NCBI GenBank assembly: GCA_003154335.1
Contig: PMDE01000054.1
Location: forward strand, 71,183 to 80,178
Source: Methanoregula sp.
Lineage (GTDB): Archaea; Halobacteriota; Methanomicrobia; Methanomicrobiales; Methanospirillaceae
Length of the DNA: 8,996 bases
Direction: 5' to 3'
The notes under the pieces are model-generated. The model was not told where the DNA came from, made no database searches, and saw only the letters and a list, made by a program, of their open reading frames with translations. The translations under genes and the position numbers were made by a program. The first letter of the stretch is position 1. Each line of letters begins with the position of its first letter. Shown here piece by piece: positions 1-7,347 of this stretch.

Positions 1-1
1 C

Positions 2-2572
2 GGAAGCATACCGGATAAACTCGAATGGATCACTGCCGAAACGACGGGGATACCGTTTTCGATGGTCCAGAGTATTTCACCATCGGGAACTCCTCCGGCC
101 CTGCCCGCAGACGGAGTGAAGTATTTCACAATAATTTACACCTTGTTTGACCGGTACGGGAATCCGACGAACGGCCAATGGGTGTGGGTAAATACGTCAG
201 TCGCCGGGGAGAATACAAAGTTCCAGTCAAACAATCTGGGCCAGATACTGGTAGAATACGGTCCACGATCAAGCATTGGTCTGATAAATATCACTGCAAC
301 AACCCTGGGGAATACTTCTGTCAGTTTAAGCCAGACCGTGGAATTCATGAATACAGGGGCGGAGATCGTTGCGCTTACAGGAAACCCTTCTACTTTGGCA
401 AGTCGTGATGTCCCCCCTTCCAACCAGTCGTCAGATATTATCGCAACGGTTGCGGATCACGCGGGAAATCCGGTTGAAGGAGAACTTGTAACCTTCGCAC
501 TCGCGAATATTTCCTACGATGCACCATATAATGTCACGGCAAACCCGTCCTTGTTAACTGCGAGCGCCATTACCGACATTTATGGAAATGCCAAGGTAAA
601 ATTTTTTCCCGGTAACTTCACAACTCTGGGAAACCCCGGTTACAACGATACAGCAACAGGACATTGTAACGTGATCGCTACCTGGAATGGAACCATTAAG
701 ATGGTTCCCATGACTTGGAAAAATTATCCTTACATAAGTATAACAACCAGCGTGAGTCCTTATACCATCGGGATAAACCAGACAATTAATGTTTCAATAG
801 GATTGAAAGGAGATGGATGGGCTCTCGGTCCACGACCTGCAGATGTTGTTATCGTCACCAATCTTGCAGGAGGTGTGGGAGGAGCGGAAAGACTAACCCA
901 GACAAAACTGGGAGAAAGGGCGTTTGTGGATAGTGCTACATCCAACGTCTTCATATCATTGGTTTCAATCGGAAACAACCCAACATACCCGTCAGGTCAG
1001 TCAGGAAACGGCGGTTCCGGACCATTTGCCTCTGCCAACGCCCTCGCCCTGTGGAACCAGCAGAAAATTGACGGGCTGCCACACTTCCAGCCGTATGAAG
1101 GAGCACCTATGGACAAATGCCTGTGGGATCCTGCTTTATGGAATAGCCCTTCCAGGTCGATGCCTAACGCAACCATCTGCTCTGCAAATACGTACAATTA
1201 TTTTAATCCCAGTTCAGATGCCAAACTCGAGATGGATTTCATTGAAGCGAGTTCTGACTCAAACAAAAATCTGCTCAAGAACACAATCCAGAATTTCAAT
1301 GATTTTGGTGGAACAAATTATGCGGCCGGGATCAATATGGCCCTCAATCAGTTTGATAAGGTGAAAGATAACGGGCATGTAAAAGCGCTGATTATTATGG
1401 GGGATGGTATTACCATGGTTGCCCCTACAGCACCGGGTGCAACAGATTCCTACTGGCCTTCAGACTGGTATCCCCGCGCAAGTCTCGGGTGCTTTGACGA
1501 GAGTGACTCGGCAAAAATTGCCACCTGGAAGGCAGCAAACCTCGCAAAATCTGAGGGGATTATGGTATTTGTCCTCGGATATCCCACAAAAGGCAGTGAT
1601 AATATTGACCGGATTGACAACGGGACGATCAATGGAATGGTATCCCCGGGTCTTTACTACTTCGTTCCCGACGCAAACGATATGCGCCATTATTTCGATG
1701 TCATTTACGGAGAGATCAGGGAAGAAGCAGGTGTGAATACCATGATGAATGTGGATTTCAATTCGATTAATGTTACCGGCAATTCGACACCTGGTAGTGC
1801 GGTATACGATTATATATATAATCCAACCTCTTCGACAAAGATAGGGTACCAGGATGGACACACCAATGTCACCAACCAGTCAGCTGACTGGGCTGCTGAT
1901 AATAAACTGGACTTTAACATCGGGACCATAAAAATCAATCAGCAGTGGAATGCGACATTCCAGCTGAAAGTGAAAAAAAGTGGTATCATCGAAGTATTCG
2001 GCAGGAACTCAACAGTATCCTTCAATGGATTAACAGATACCCTGAATCTTCCTCAGATATTCATCACGGTAATACCCGACCTTAATCAAACTGAGATCGG
2101 GGTAAAAAGAATTACCGTCGATAATCTCGCGGTTACCGAGCCCGGAGAGATCACGTCTTTCCTGCCGGTAAAGTGGAATACTTCTTATACGGGTAATAAA
2201 ACTCTCTTTGAACAGGTCTATTATTCTATTAACAATGGGCCCTGGGTGCAATTCGACACAAAAACATACACGTATCCCTATCCGCCGCAAATGGCCATCA
2301 ACACGCAGTATACGGATTATGCGCAACTTGATGTGAAAAAACTCCCTCCGGGGGGTTATAAGATCAAGGTTTATGCAACGTCTTCCGATGCGCCGGATGC
2401 GGCGGCTGAAACTGGTCCCAAGAGCGTTGGTGGAACTGGTAAAGTATTTATCAAACTTGAAGCTCCCCCGTTTGACTTTTCCAACCAAAAATCGGAGCGG
2501 GGATTCCTGCCTCAGTTCTTAGCACAAAAAACACAGGATCCATTTGGAATACTCCAGAACTGGGGAGTGTGA
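2..2572 (+). CDS. Secreted surface protein with Ig-like domains and a degenerate vWA domain (5' partial)
   Basis: The frame is open from base 2, so the true start and any signal peptide lie upstream; the ATG at 62 is internal. 856 residues are visible. Bases about 80-350 and 360-800 encode two Ig-like (invasin/Big-1-type) beta domains with D-x-x-G-N-P turns. From about 836 to 1730 there is a von Willebrand A-like domain: a first strand ADVVIV, a helix ending AFVDSA, strand VFISLVSIG, a roughly 90-residue insertion with two cysteines, then GGTNYAAGI and IIMGDGI. The DxSxS metal motif is replaced by N-L-A-G-G (860-874), while the later Thr (1313) and Asp (1403) remain. More beta-rich sequence follows. 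There are about 22 N-x-S/T sequons, fitting an extracellular glycoprotein. No C-terminal membrane segment or sorting signal is seen, so anchoring must be upstream or absent. A role in adhesion or cell-surface structure is an inference; the ligand is unknown. Confidence 0.5.
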   Translation, partial: GSIPDKLEWITAETTGIPFSMVQSISPSGTPPALPADGVKYFTIIYTLFDRYGNPTNGQWVWVNTSVAGENTKFQSNNLGQILVEYGPRSSIGLINITATTLGNTSVSLSQTVEFMNTGAEIVALTGNPSTLASRDVPPSNQSSDIIATVADHAGNPVEGELVTFALANISYDAPYNVTANPSLLTASAITDIYGNAKVKFFPGNFTTLGNPGYNDTATGHCNVIATWNGTIKMVPMTWKNYPYISITTSVSPYTIGINQTINVSIGLKGDGWALGPRPADVVIVTNLAGGVGGAERLTQTKLGERAFVDSATSNVFISLVSIGNNPTYPSGQSGNGGSGPFASANALALWNQQKIDGLPHFQPYEGAPMDKCLWDPALWNSPSRSMPNATICSANTYNYFNPSSDAKLEMDFIEASSDSNKNLLKNTIQNFNDFGGTNYAAGINMALNQFDKVKDNGHVKALIIMGDGITMVAPTAPGATDSYWPSDWYPRASLGCFDESDSAKIATWKAANLAKSEGIMVFVLGYPTKGSDNIDRIDNGTINGMVSPGLYYFVPDANDMRHYFDVIYGEIREEAGVNTMMNVDFNSINVTGNSTPGSAVYDYIYNPTSSTKIGYQDGHTNVTNQSADWAADNKLDFNIGTIKINQQWNATFQLKVKKSGIIEVFGRNSTVSFNGLTDTLNLPQIFITVIPDLNQTEIGVKRITVDNLAVTEPGEITSFLPVKWNTSYTGNKTLFEQVYYSINNGPWVQFDTKTYTYPYPPQMAINTQYTDYAQLDVKKLPPGGYKIKVYATSSDAPDAAAETGPKSVGGTGKVFIKLEAPPFDFSNQKSERGFLPQFLAQKTQDPFGILQNWGV

Positions 2573-2671
2573 AGACATCAATAATTTTATTGACAGGTTA
2601 ATAGTTTGCTGAGTGACTGAACAGACTCATATTGGTTTTCTATCTGGAAAATCTTCACATTTGCACTGAAC

Positions 2672-2679
2672 TATTTTAT
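2672..2679 (+). promoter_or_regulatory. Possible TATA box for the radC-like gene
   Basis: TATTTTAT lies in the AT-rich gap after the surface-protein gene. A transcript starting about 25 bases downstream, near 2700, would have a leader of about 45 bases before the ATG at 2746. The match to the archaeal consensus is only fair. Confidence 0.5.
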
Positions 2680-2745
2680 TCCGCCTGTTGCGTCTCTTAA
2701 CAGTAACATCAAATCGATCTATTGAATCAATTTCAGGATGTTCCC

Positions 2746-3408
2746 ATGAAAAAAATGAAAGAAGTTCCCCTGCATGACAGGCCGAGAGAGAAAATTGCCC
2801 GCAGAGGTGCATCAGTCCTCTCTGAAAATGAATTAATTGAGGCAATTATCGGAAGAGGGACTAAGACTAAAGATGTGCGTGAAATTTCAAAGGAGATTGT
2901 ACAGACCATACACCAGCACAGGAACAATTTGCGATACGAGGATTTCCAGGGAATAGAAGGGATAGGTCCGACGAAAGCATCCCAGATCATGGCTTGCTTC
3001 GAACTGGGTAAACGGTATTTTAATACCGGTACAGGAAGTAAAGTCACAAGCCCGGAAGATATCCTTCCGCTGGTTGCTTACCTTAAAGAGAAAAAGCAGG
3101 AATATTTTATATGCGTCTCATTGAATGGTGCAGGAGAGGTCCTCAGCAACAGGGTTATCACCGTTGGCCTGCTCAATCACAGCCTCGTCCATCCCCGAGA
3201 AGTTTTTGCAGAAGCCATTGCCGAACGTGCAGCATCCATCATCTGCATCCACAATCACCCATCAGGTTCCCTCGAACCAAGCAGCCAGGATATTGCAATC
3301 ACATCCCAGCTAAAGGATGCCGGAACGCTGATCGGTATCCAGTTAATCGATCATCTTATAATTTCTAAAAACGGGTATTTCAGCATGCGCGAAAAAGGGT
3401 TACTCTGA
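2746..3408 (+). CDS. radC: RadC family protein (UPF0758, JAB/JAMM domain)
   Basis: 220 residues, the usual size for the family. The N-terminal part has the family signature LHDRPREKIARRGASVLSEN and a helix-hairpin-helix DNA-binding segment (about residues 67-90, GIEGIGPTKA). The C-terminal JAB/JAMM metal-binding domain shows E152, then HNHPSG with H169 and H171, and D182, so the metal ligands are intact. Despite the name, a DNA-repair role for RadC proteins has not been firmly established; the fold suggests a metalloprotease-like or nucleic-acid-linked activity. The start is placed at the ATG at 2746, which has CAGGA 7 bases upstream and leaves a normal family N-terminus. ATG 2755 is also possible; the in-frame TTG at 2722 would add eight residues the family does not need. 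The gene stands alone. RadC genes are often linked to mobile DNA, but no such element is visible here. Confidence 0.5.
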   Translation: MKKMKEVPLHDRPREKIARRGASVLSENELIEAIIGRGTKTKDVREISKEIVQTIHQHRNNLRYEDFQGIEGIGPTKASQIMACFELGKRYFNTGTGSKVTSPEDILPLVAYLKEKKQEYFICVSLNGAGEVLSNRVITVGLLNHSLVHPREVFAEAIAERAASIICIHNHPSGSLEPSSQDIAITSQLKDAGTLIGIQLIDHLIISKNGYFSMREKGLL

Positions 3409-3497
3409 CGAGATAGTCCCAAAATTCAATTCTGTATAAAAAAGGTTTATCTTTTGAGCCTTGATGCAACCTCAATTTGCCATCCATCAATCCCCGC

Positions 3498-3526
3498 TTG
3501 AAAACTCGTTTTCCTCTCGTTTTCAA
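3498..3526 (+). repeat. Weak inverted repeat downstream of radC
   Basis: TTGAAAAC (3498-3505) and GTTTTCAA (3519-3526) form a perfect 8-bp inverted repeat around a 13-base loop. The motif CTCGTTTTC also occurs twice in tandem (3505-3513 and 3516-3524). It lies between radC and the promoter of the next gene and could be a weak terminator or a protein-binding site. The stem is AT-rich and may be chance. Confidence 0.5.
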
Positions 3527-3573
3527 CGCATTGGTTTAAGAATACTCATCAATTTATACACGAATTCATCAAA

Positions 3574-3582
3574 GTTATATAT
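3574..3582 (+). promoter_or_regulatory. TATA box of the peptidase operon
   Basis: GTTATATAT is a good match to a methanogen TATA box. A start about 25 bases downstream, near 3602, gives a short leader holding AAGGA (3607-3611) 7 bases before the ATG at 3619. Promoter, ribosome binding site and start codon therefore agree. Confidence 0.5.
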
Positions 3583-3618
3583 CATCGCGTAAAGAGACTG
3601 AATTATAAGGATTTACAG

Positions 3619-5934
3619 ATGCACTGGTTTGATATAAAACAAATGAATCAGCTTTTTTTTTATCGGTGTATTTTAATTCTTTTTCTTGTTCAGATAGTCG
3701 GATTCTCCTTGGTCGTGGTTCATCCAGTTAATGCAGCAACTGGTTCTCCTCCGGATTCAGGTCCACAAATAGGATGGATACAGTCATTTGAACTAGTTGG
3801 AGTGGGGGGGGTTCATTCCATCGCCGCCACTGGTGACGGGGGAACGGTTGTAACCGGCTATGTCGCCTCCACTATGGGGCTGCCAGGTCTTCTTGTCATG
3901 AAAACTGATAACACGGGTAAAAAAATCTGGGATTACACAGACGCTGGAAATTTTTATGAAGGATATTCTGTTATTGAAACACCTGACAAAGGTATTGTGC
4001 TGGTCGGAAGTTCCAGTAATCCGGTTGCCCATGGGATCCTGCTTCTGAAACTCGATCCATCCGGAAATGAGAAATGGATAAAGGTATTACAAAACGGTGA
4101 TGAGTGCCGTGTGAATTCAGTTAATGCAACACGTGACGGGGGCTTTATTATCGCTGGTTCAGTTTACCGGAATGATACTTCTCCATCAACACTCTGGGAT
4201 GGATGCATCATCAAAACCAATGCAGACGGAATTGAGCAATGGACCCGCTTTTTTAACGGTGAAAGAAATGATTCTGCAAATTCTGTCAGGCAGACTGAAG
4301 ATGGCGGGTATATTATCGCAGGTACTACCGGGAGTACAGGTTATGGAGGAGTTAACGCCTACCTGCTTAAGATGAACGGATTTGGCGATGAGGAATGGTT
4401 CACCAGTTACGGAAACGGGCTCGAAAATGACAAAATGTCAGTAATTCAGACCGCTGACGGAGGATATGCATTCACAGGGATAAACATCTCCGGGGGGACA
4501 AATGATTATGGAAAGGATCTTTTCCTGATACGGACTAACGACCTCGGAAAAGAGCAATGGGAAAAAACCGTATATAGAGCAGGAAAAAACATAGGTCATC
4601 TTCTCATTCGGACCTCCGGGGGAATCGCTCTTATTACGGGTTCATCGCCGGGATCTGAACCTGAAAAAAACGGCAATGTCACAGTAATCGAACTGGATTC
4701 AGACGGGAAAGAGATACGGAATCAAACCATAAATCTCGGGCAGTCAATCGAAGTTCAGGATATTGCATTCGTTCCTGATGAAGGCTTGTTCGTTACAGGA
4801 ATATTAACAGACCCGGTAACCTTACAAAAAAGGATCGCAATTGCCAAAATAATTTATAACCCCTCACAGATCGAGGCCTTCCAAAAAAACCAGTTCAATC
4901 TTACCGTAATCGCACGGGATGCCAACAGCGGGAAAATTATCGGTGGTGCTCTTACCTATCTTGACGGGGGTTCGGTAGGGAGTACATCAGAACAGGATGG
5001 AAAGCTGATCCTCCAGGGCGTCGTGAGAGGATCCCATTCAGTAAGGGTCGCAAAAGCGGGGTTTCAGGAACATACCAGATCCGTAGACTTATCAGAAAAC
5101 CTTCAGGTTTCTGTCTCTCTCAACCATTCAAGGGTAATTCCTTTGCAGATTCATGGGTCAACTGAGGAAAAAATTGATATCATTTTTGTAGCTTCAAATA
5201 CTTCTTACGACTGTAATGCGAAATCCAAAATTACGGATGAGGCGTACTCCCATGATAAACAAAAATACATCGATGACGTAAACAACAAAATTAATAATAC
5301 TTATTCAGATCTGGGTACCGTAACTTCCCCCTTCGTGGGATTACCTGATGACTACCGGCAGCGGTTTAATTTTTATTATTATTGGGATGAAGAAAACTTC
5401 GGTGATGCTTTTGAAGGTTGTGCAGGAAAGCTCCCCGATACATTCTGGGATAATGCACCATTCGCTGATGTTGCTGTGATTCTATACCCTACGTACAAAG
5501 GGCTCTATACCGGAAGCCCATGTGAGCCAATTGGTTGTGCGAACGGTCTAGGGGCGGGATCGGGTTCGTGGATGAAAGCACCGGCAGATTCTTCTATGAT
5601 TTTTCTCCATGAAAGCGGGCATGTAGTATTTGGCTTGATTGACACCTATTGCGGGGAGACCTATTATGAGGAAAACTCTCCATTCCCGAATGTCTGGGAT
5701 TCAGCAGACGCATGCATAAAAAATGCTGAAGATCAGCATTGGGACAGTTCCAATTGCAGACAGATTTTAAAACCTGCCAGCAGCCGATCGAAAGACATCT
5801 GTGTTAAAAATTTCTGGAAAGTGGATGCCGATCCTGACATAATGGGCGGCGGAGCATATTCGGGAAGTTTCGGTAACGCCTCAACTTCCCGAATCCGTTA
5901 TATTCTCGATACAATTAACAGGGGCGGAAAATGA
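3619..5934 (+). CDS. Secreted M64-like zinc metallopeptidase with N-terminal seven-repeat beta-propeller
   Basis: 771 residues. The ATG at 3619 is preceded by AAGGA at ideal spacing and starts a signal peptide: hydrophobic core about residues 18-36, likely cleavage after VNA near residue 40. Residues about 65-415 hold seven repeats of 40-60 residues built on S-V-x-x-T-x-DGG-[YF]-I-x-A-G, then a K-x-[DN]-x-x-G-x-x-x-W segment; this is a probable seven-bladed propeller. Residues about 426-504 form a carboxypeptidase-regulatory-like beta domain. The C-terminal part (about 515-771) resembles M64 (IgA-peptidase-type) metallopeptidases: KIDIIFVAS strand, QRFNFYYYW, FADVAVILY, zinc motif HESGH (H664, E665, H668), GLID-TY giving D675 as third ligand, and DIMGGG with a likely Met-turn M742. 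Eight cysteines in this domain suggest disulfides outside the cell. About ten sequons are present. There is no transmembrane anchor. It probably cleaves extracellular protein; the substrate is unknown. The gene overlaps the next at ATGA. Confidence 0.5.
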   Translation: MHWFDIKQMNQLFFYRCILILFLVQIVGFSLVVVHPVNAATGSPPDSGPQIGWIQSFELVGVGGVHSIAATGDGGTVVTGYVASTMGLPGLLVMKTDNTGKKIWDYTDAGNFYEGYSVIETPDKGIVLVGSSSNPVAHGILLLKLDPSGNEKWIKVLQNGDECRVNSVNATRDGGFIIAGSVYRNDTSPSTLWDGCIIKTNADGIEQWTRFFNGERNDSANSVRQTEDGGYIIAGTTGSTGYGGVNAYLLKMNGFGDEEWFTSYGNGLENDKMSVIQTADGGYAFTGINISGGTNDYGKDLFLIRTNDLGKEQWEKTVYRAGKNIGHLLIRTSGGIALITGSSPGSEPEKNGNVTVIELDSDGKEIRNQTINLGQSIEVQDIAFVPDEGLFVTGILTDPVTLQKRIAIAKIIYNPSQIEAFQKNQFNLTVIARDANSGKIIGGALTYLDGGSVGSTSEQDGKLILQGVVRGSHSVRVAKAGFQEHTRSVDLSENLQVSVSLNHSRVIPLQIHGSTEEKIDIIFVASNTSYDCNAKSKITDEAYSHDKQKYIDDVNNKINNTYSDLGTVTSPFVGLPDDYRQRFNFYYYWDEENFGDAFEGCAGKLPDTFWDNAPFADVAVILYPTYKGLYTGSPCEPIGCANGLGAGSGSWMKAPADSSMIFLHESGHVVFGLIDTYCGETYYEENSPFPNVWDSADACIKNAEDQHWDSSNCRQILKPASSRSKDICVKNFWKVDADPDIMGGGAYSGSFGNASTSRIRYILDTINRGGK

Positions 5935-6527
5935 GGCGTTTTTTTATCGTAGGCCTGATCTTTCTGGTGGTCTTGCAGGGTACCGGGGTAGCCAGAGGTG
6001 CTGATCCAACCGATTATTCCAAAATTATTATCATGAACCTTTCCGTAGAGGGAAACAGTATCACAGAAAAGTCGGTTGAGATGCGCTATGGCCATCCCCC
6101 GAATCTCGAATTACGATCCGGGGACTTTCAAGGGATATTAAAATCATCGGATGGTTCTACTATCCGGGAATTTAATGTCTGGGACCCCCGGAATCAGTTG
6201 GGAGATGTCCTTGAAAATGACAGTAATACTACCAGTTTTTTATCCGGATTTCTTGAACATTCGGATAATGCTGATCTTACCCTGATCCTACCTTATTACG
6301 AAAAACAGATGACCTTTGAGCTTATTGACAAAAAAAGTGGCCTCTTGTTAAAAAGTGTAAATATGTCTGCGGCAATTACAAAATTTCAGACAACCTATCC
6401 AAAGGATCCGGGAGGTATACCTATTCCCCAATTTCAATTTGAAGGCTCGACCGTTTATTTGATCATCGGGGTTGTGCTCTCTCTGCTTCTCATAGCCATG
6501 ATCCTGACCATGATCAGAAAAAAATAA
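5931..6527 (+). CDS. Type I membrane protein of unknown function, coupled to the peptidase gene
   Basis: 198 residues. No family is recognised. The ATG at 5931 overlaps the stop of the upstream peptidase gene (ATGA), which indicates translational coupling and fixes the start. Residues 1-24 form a signal peptide (MRR, then a hydrophobic stretch, ending ARGA). Residues about 25-170 form an extracellular domain that looks beta-rich, with four sequons (NLS, NDS, NTT, NMS) and no cysteine. Residues about 172-194 form one transmembrane helix followed by the basic end RKK, so the C-terminus should be cytoplasmic. As the peptidase has no anchor of its own, this protein could tether it, present it, or protect the cell from it; that is inferred from gene order only. 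A T7 run (5939-5945) encodes two Phe residues at the start of the signal peptide. Confidence 0.5.
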   Translation: MRRFFIVGLIFLVVLQGTGVARGADPTDYSKIIIMNLSVEGNSITEKSVEMRYGHPPNLELRSGDFQGILKSSDGSTIREFNVWDPRNQLGDVLENDSNTTSFLSGFLEHSDNADLTLILPYYEKQMTFELIDKKSGLLLKSVNMSAAITKFQTTYPKDPGGIPIPQFQFEGSTVYLIIGVVLSLLLIAMILTMIRKK

Positions 6528-6546
6528 TTGGATCAATCAATCTTTC

Positions 6547-6567
6547 AAAAATAAAACCAATTTTTTT
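6547..6567. terminator. Convergent T-tract terminators between the peptidase operon and the flavoprotein gene
   Basis: T7 at 6561-6567 can end plus-strand transcripts 34 bases after the stop at 6527. The A-tracts at 6547-6556 read as TTTTATTTTTG on the minus strand and can end the flavoprotein transcript. Archaeal RNA polymerase stops at such U-tracts without a strong hairpin, and none is seen. Confidence 0.5.
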
Positions 6568-6596
6568 AAAATCGGGGGAACAGGGAACAGGTTATA

Positions 6597-7190
6597 TCAG
6601 GAGCTTAGGGATTTTCCCAATTCATATCCTTTTTTATATGCTGTTTCGAGAAGATCCGGCTGGGTTTGGATATCCCGAATGCGGTCCATATCATTGATAA
6701 GGAGTTCATCCGAATACCGGCAATCGATGATATCCAAAAAGGCATTTATTGTCAACTTCGCGCCGATAAACACTTCCGGAACATTCATACCGGATATACA
6801 GATGAAAAGTCCCCTACGGTTTTTTTTCTTCTCTTCCGTTATAAGAGATTTTTTCCGCATGTATTTTGCCATGAAAAAGACCTGGAAGCGATCGATAAAG
6901 GATTTGAGTTTTCCCGGTATCCCCATGGTCATGACCGGAGTTGCGATAATGAGGCCATCTGTTTCCCTGATTTTCTGGTACATCGCCTGCATGTCATCAT
7001 CTATCCCGCAGGTTTCGTGTTCCCGGCAAAACATCATCTCCTGACAGGCCTGGAAATCGAGATTGACAACAACAATTTTCTCAACATCACATCCCGCGTC
7101 TTCAGCCCCTTTGAGTGCCCGCTCGAACAGCTGAGCTGTGTTTCCTTCAGTCAGGGGACTCCCGAGTATTCCAATGATTTTTTTTCCCAT
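6597..7190 (-). CDS. Flavodoxin-fold NAD(P)H:FMN oxidoreductase, iron-sulfur flavoprotein-like
   Basis: 197 residues of the NADPH-dependent FMN reductase / iron-sulfur flavoprotein superfamily. Residues 1-10 are the first strand (MGKKIIGILG), followed by the FMN-phosphate loop GSPLTEGNT. ATPVMTMGIPGKLKSFIDRF, about residues 84-103, is the family flavin-site motif and helix. The usual four-cysteine cluster segment is present but altered: C-QE-M-MF-C-REHET-C, with Met at the second Cys position, so a normal 4Fe-4S site is doubtful. The family moves electrons between flavin, ferredoxin or NAD(P)H and acceptors such as oxygen or peroxide. I place the start at 7190 (MGKK) because a TATA-like AAGTATAAG lies about 26-33 bases upstream, giving a leaderless mRNA; starting at 7229 would put that promoter inside the gene and add 13 residues not typical of the fold. 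An A8 run follows the start codon. It diverges from the zinc-ribbon gene. Confidence 0.5.
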   Translation of the reverse strand: MGKKIIGILGSPLTEGNTAQLFERALKGAEDAGCDVEKIVVVNLDFQACQEMMFCREHETCGIDDDMQAMYQKIRETDGLIIATPVMTMGIPGKLKSFIDRFQVFFMAKYMRKKSLITEEKKKNRRGLFICISGMNVPEVFIGAKLTINAFLDIIDCRYSDELLINDMDRIRDIQTQPDLLETAYKKGYELGKSLSS

Positions 7191-7215
7191 ATTACACAAG
7201 AGGAGAAAAAATGCC

Positions 7216-7225
7216 TTATACTTAT
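7216..7225 (-). promoter_or_regulatory. TATA box for the flavoprotein gene (leaderless start)
   Basis: On the minus strand the sequence reads ATAAGTATAA just upstream of GGCATTTTTT. It is centred about 30 bases from the ATG at 7190, which suggests transcription begins at or next to the start codon. No Shine-Dalgarno sequence precedes that ATG, in agreement with a leaderless message. Confidence 0.5.
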
Positions 7226-7227
7226 GC

Positions 7228-7248
7228 ACGGAAGGCTTCTTGTTCCGT
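7228..7248. promoter_or_regulatory. Dyad in the divergent intergenic region, possible operator
   Basis: ACGGAA (7228-7233) and TTCCGT (7243-7248) are inverted, with the smaller palindrome GAAGGCTTC (7231-7239) inside. The 21-base dyad sits directly upstream of the minus-strand TATA box and about 45 bases before the plus-strand one, a suitable place for a regulator of both redox genes. No regulator is identified. Confidence 0.5.
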
Positions 7249-7292
7249 TAAGGACGACCTCGAAAAAAGAGCAAATGACACGAACACAACTC

Positions 7293-7300
7293 ATATATAT
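7293..7300 (+). promoter_or_regulatory. TATA box for the zinc-ribbon gene
   Basis: ATATATAT gives a predicted transcription start near 7320. This lies after the TTG at 7303 and the ATG at 7312 but before the ATG at 7348, and so supports the latter as the translation start. Confidence 0.5.
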
Positions 7301-7347
7301 CTTTGACGTGCATGAAAGTTTTGGTGAATCGTTTGACCGAACAGAAG

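Noticed and set aside
62..64. ATG as start of the surface-protein gene
   Set aside because: The same frame is open back to base 2 with plausible coding sequence, there is no signal peptide after this ATG, and no ribosome binding site precedes it.
1460..1861. Minus-strand open frame within the surface-protein gene
   Set aside because: No motif, no ribosome binding site, and wholly inside a convincing gene; the same holds for the minus-strand frame at 2030-2488 and the plus-strand frame at 924-1364.
2551..2568. ACTCC/GGAGT hairpin overlapping the end of the surface-protein gene as a terminator
   Set aside because: The stem is only 5 bp with an 8-base loop, and no T-tract follows it directly; the next T4 is at 2585.
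2722..2724. TTG as start of the radC-like gene
   Set aside because: The ATG at 2746 has a better-placed AGGA and yields the normal family N-terminus.
7191..7229. 13-residue N-terminal extension of the flavoprotein
   Set aside because: It would contain the likely TATA box, and flavodoxin-fold proteins begin right at the first strand (MGKKIIGILG).
7303..7347. Upstream TTG/ATG starts for the zinc-ribbon protein
   Set aside because: They lie too close to the TATA box at 7293-7300 to be in the transcript, and the added residues do not match the family layout.
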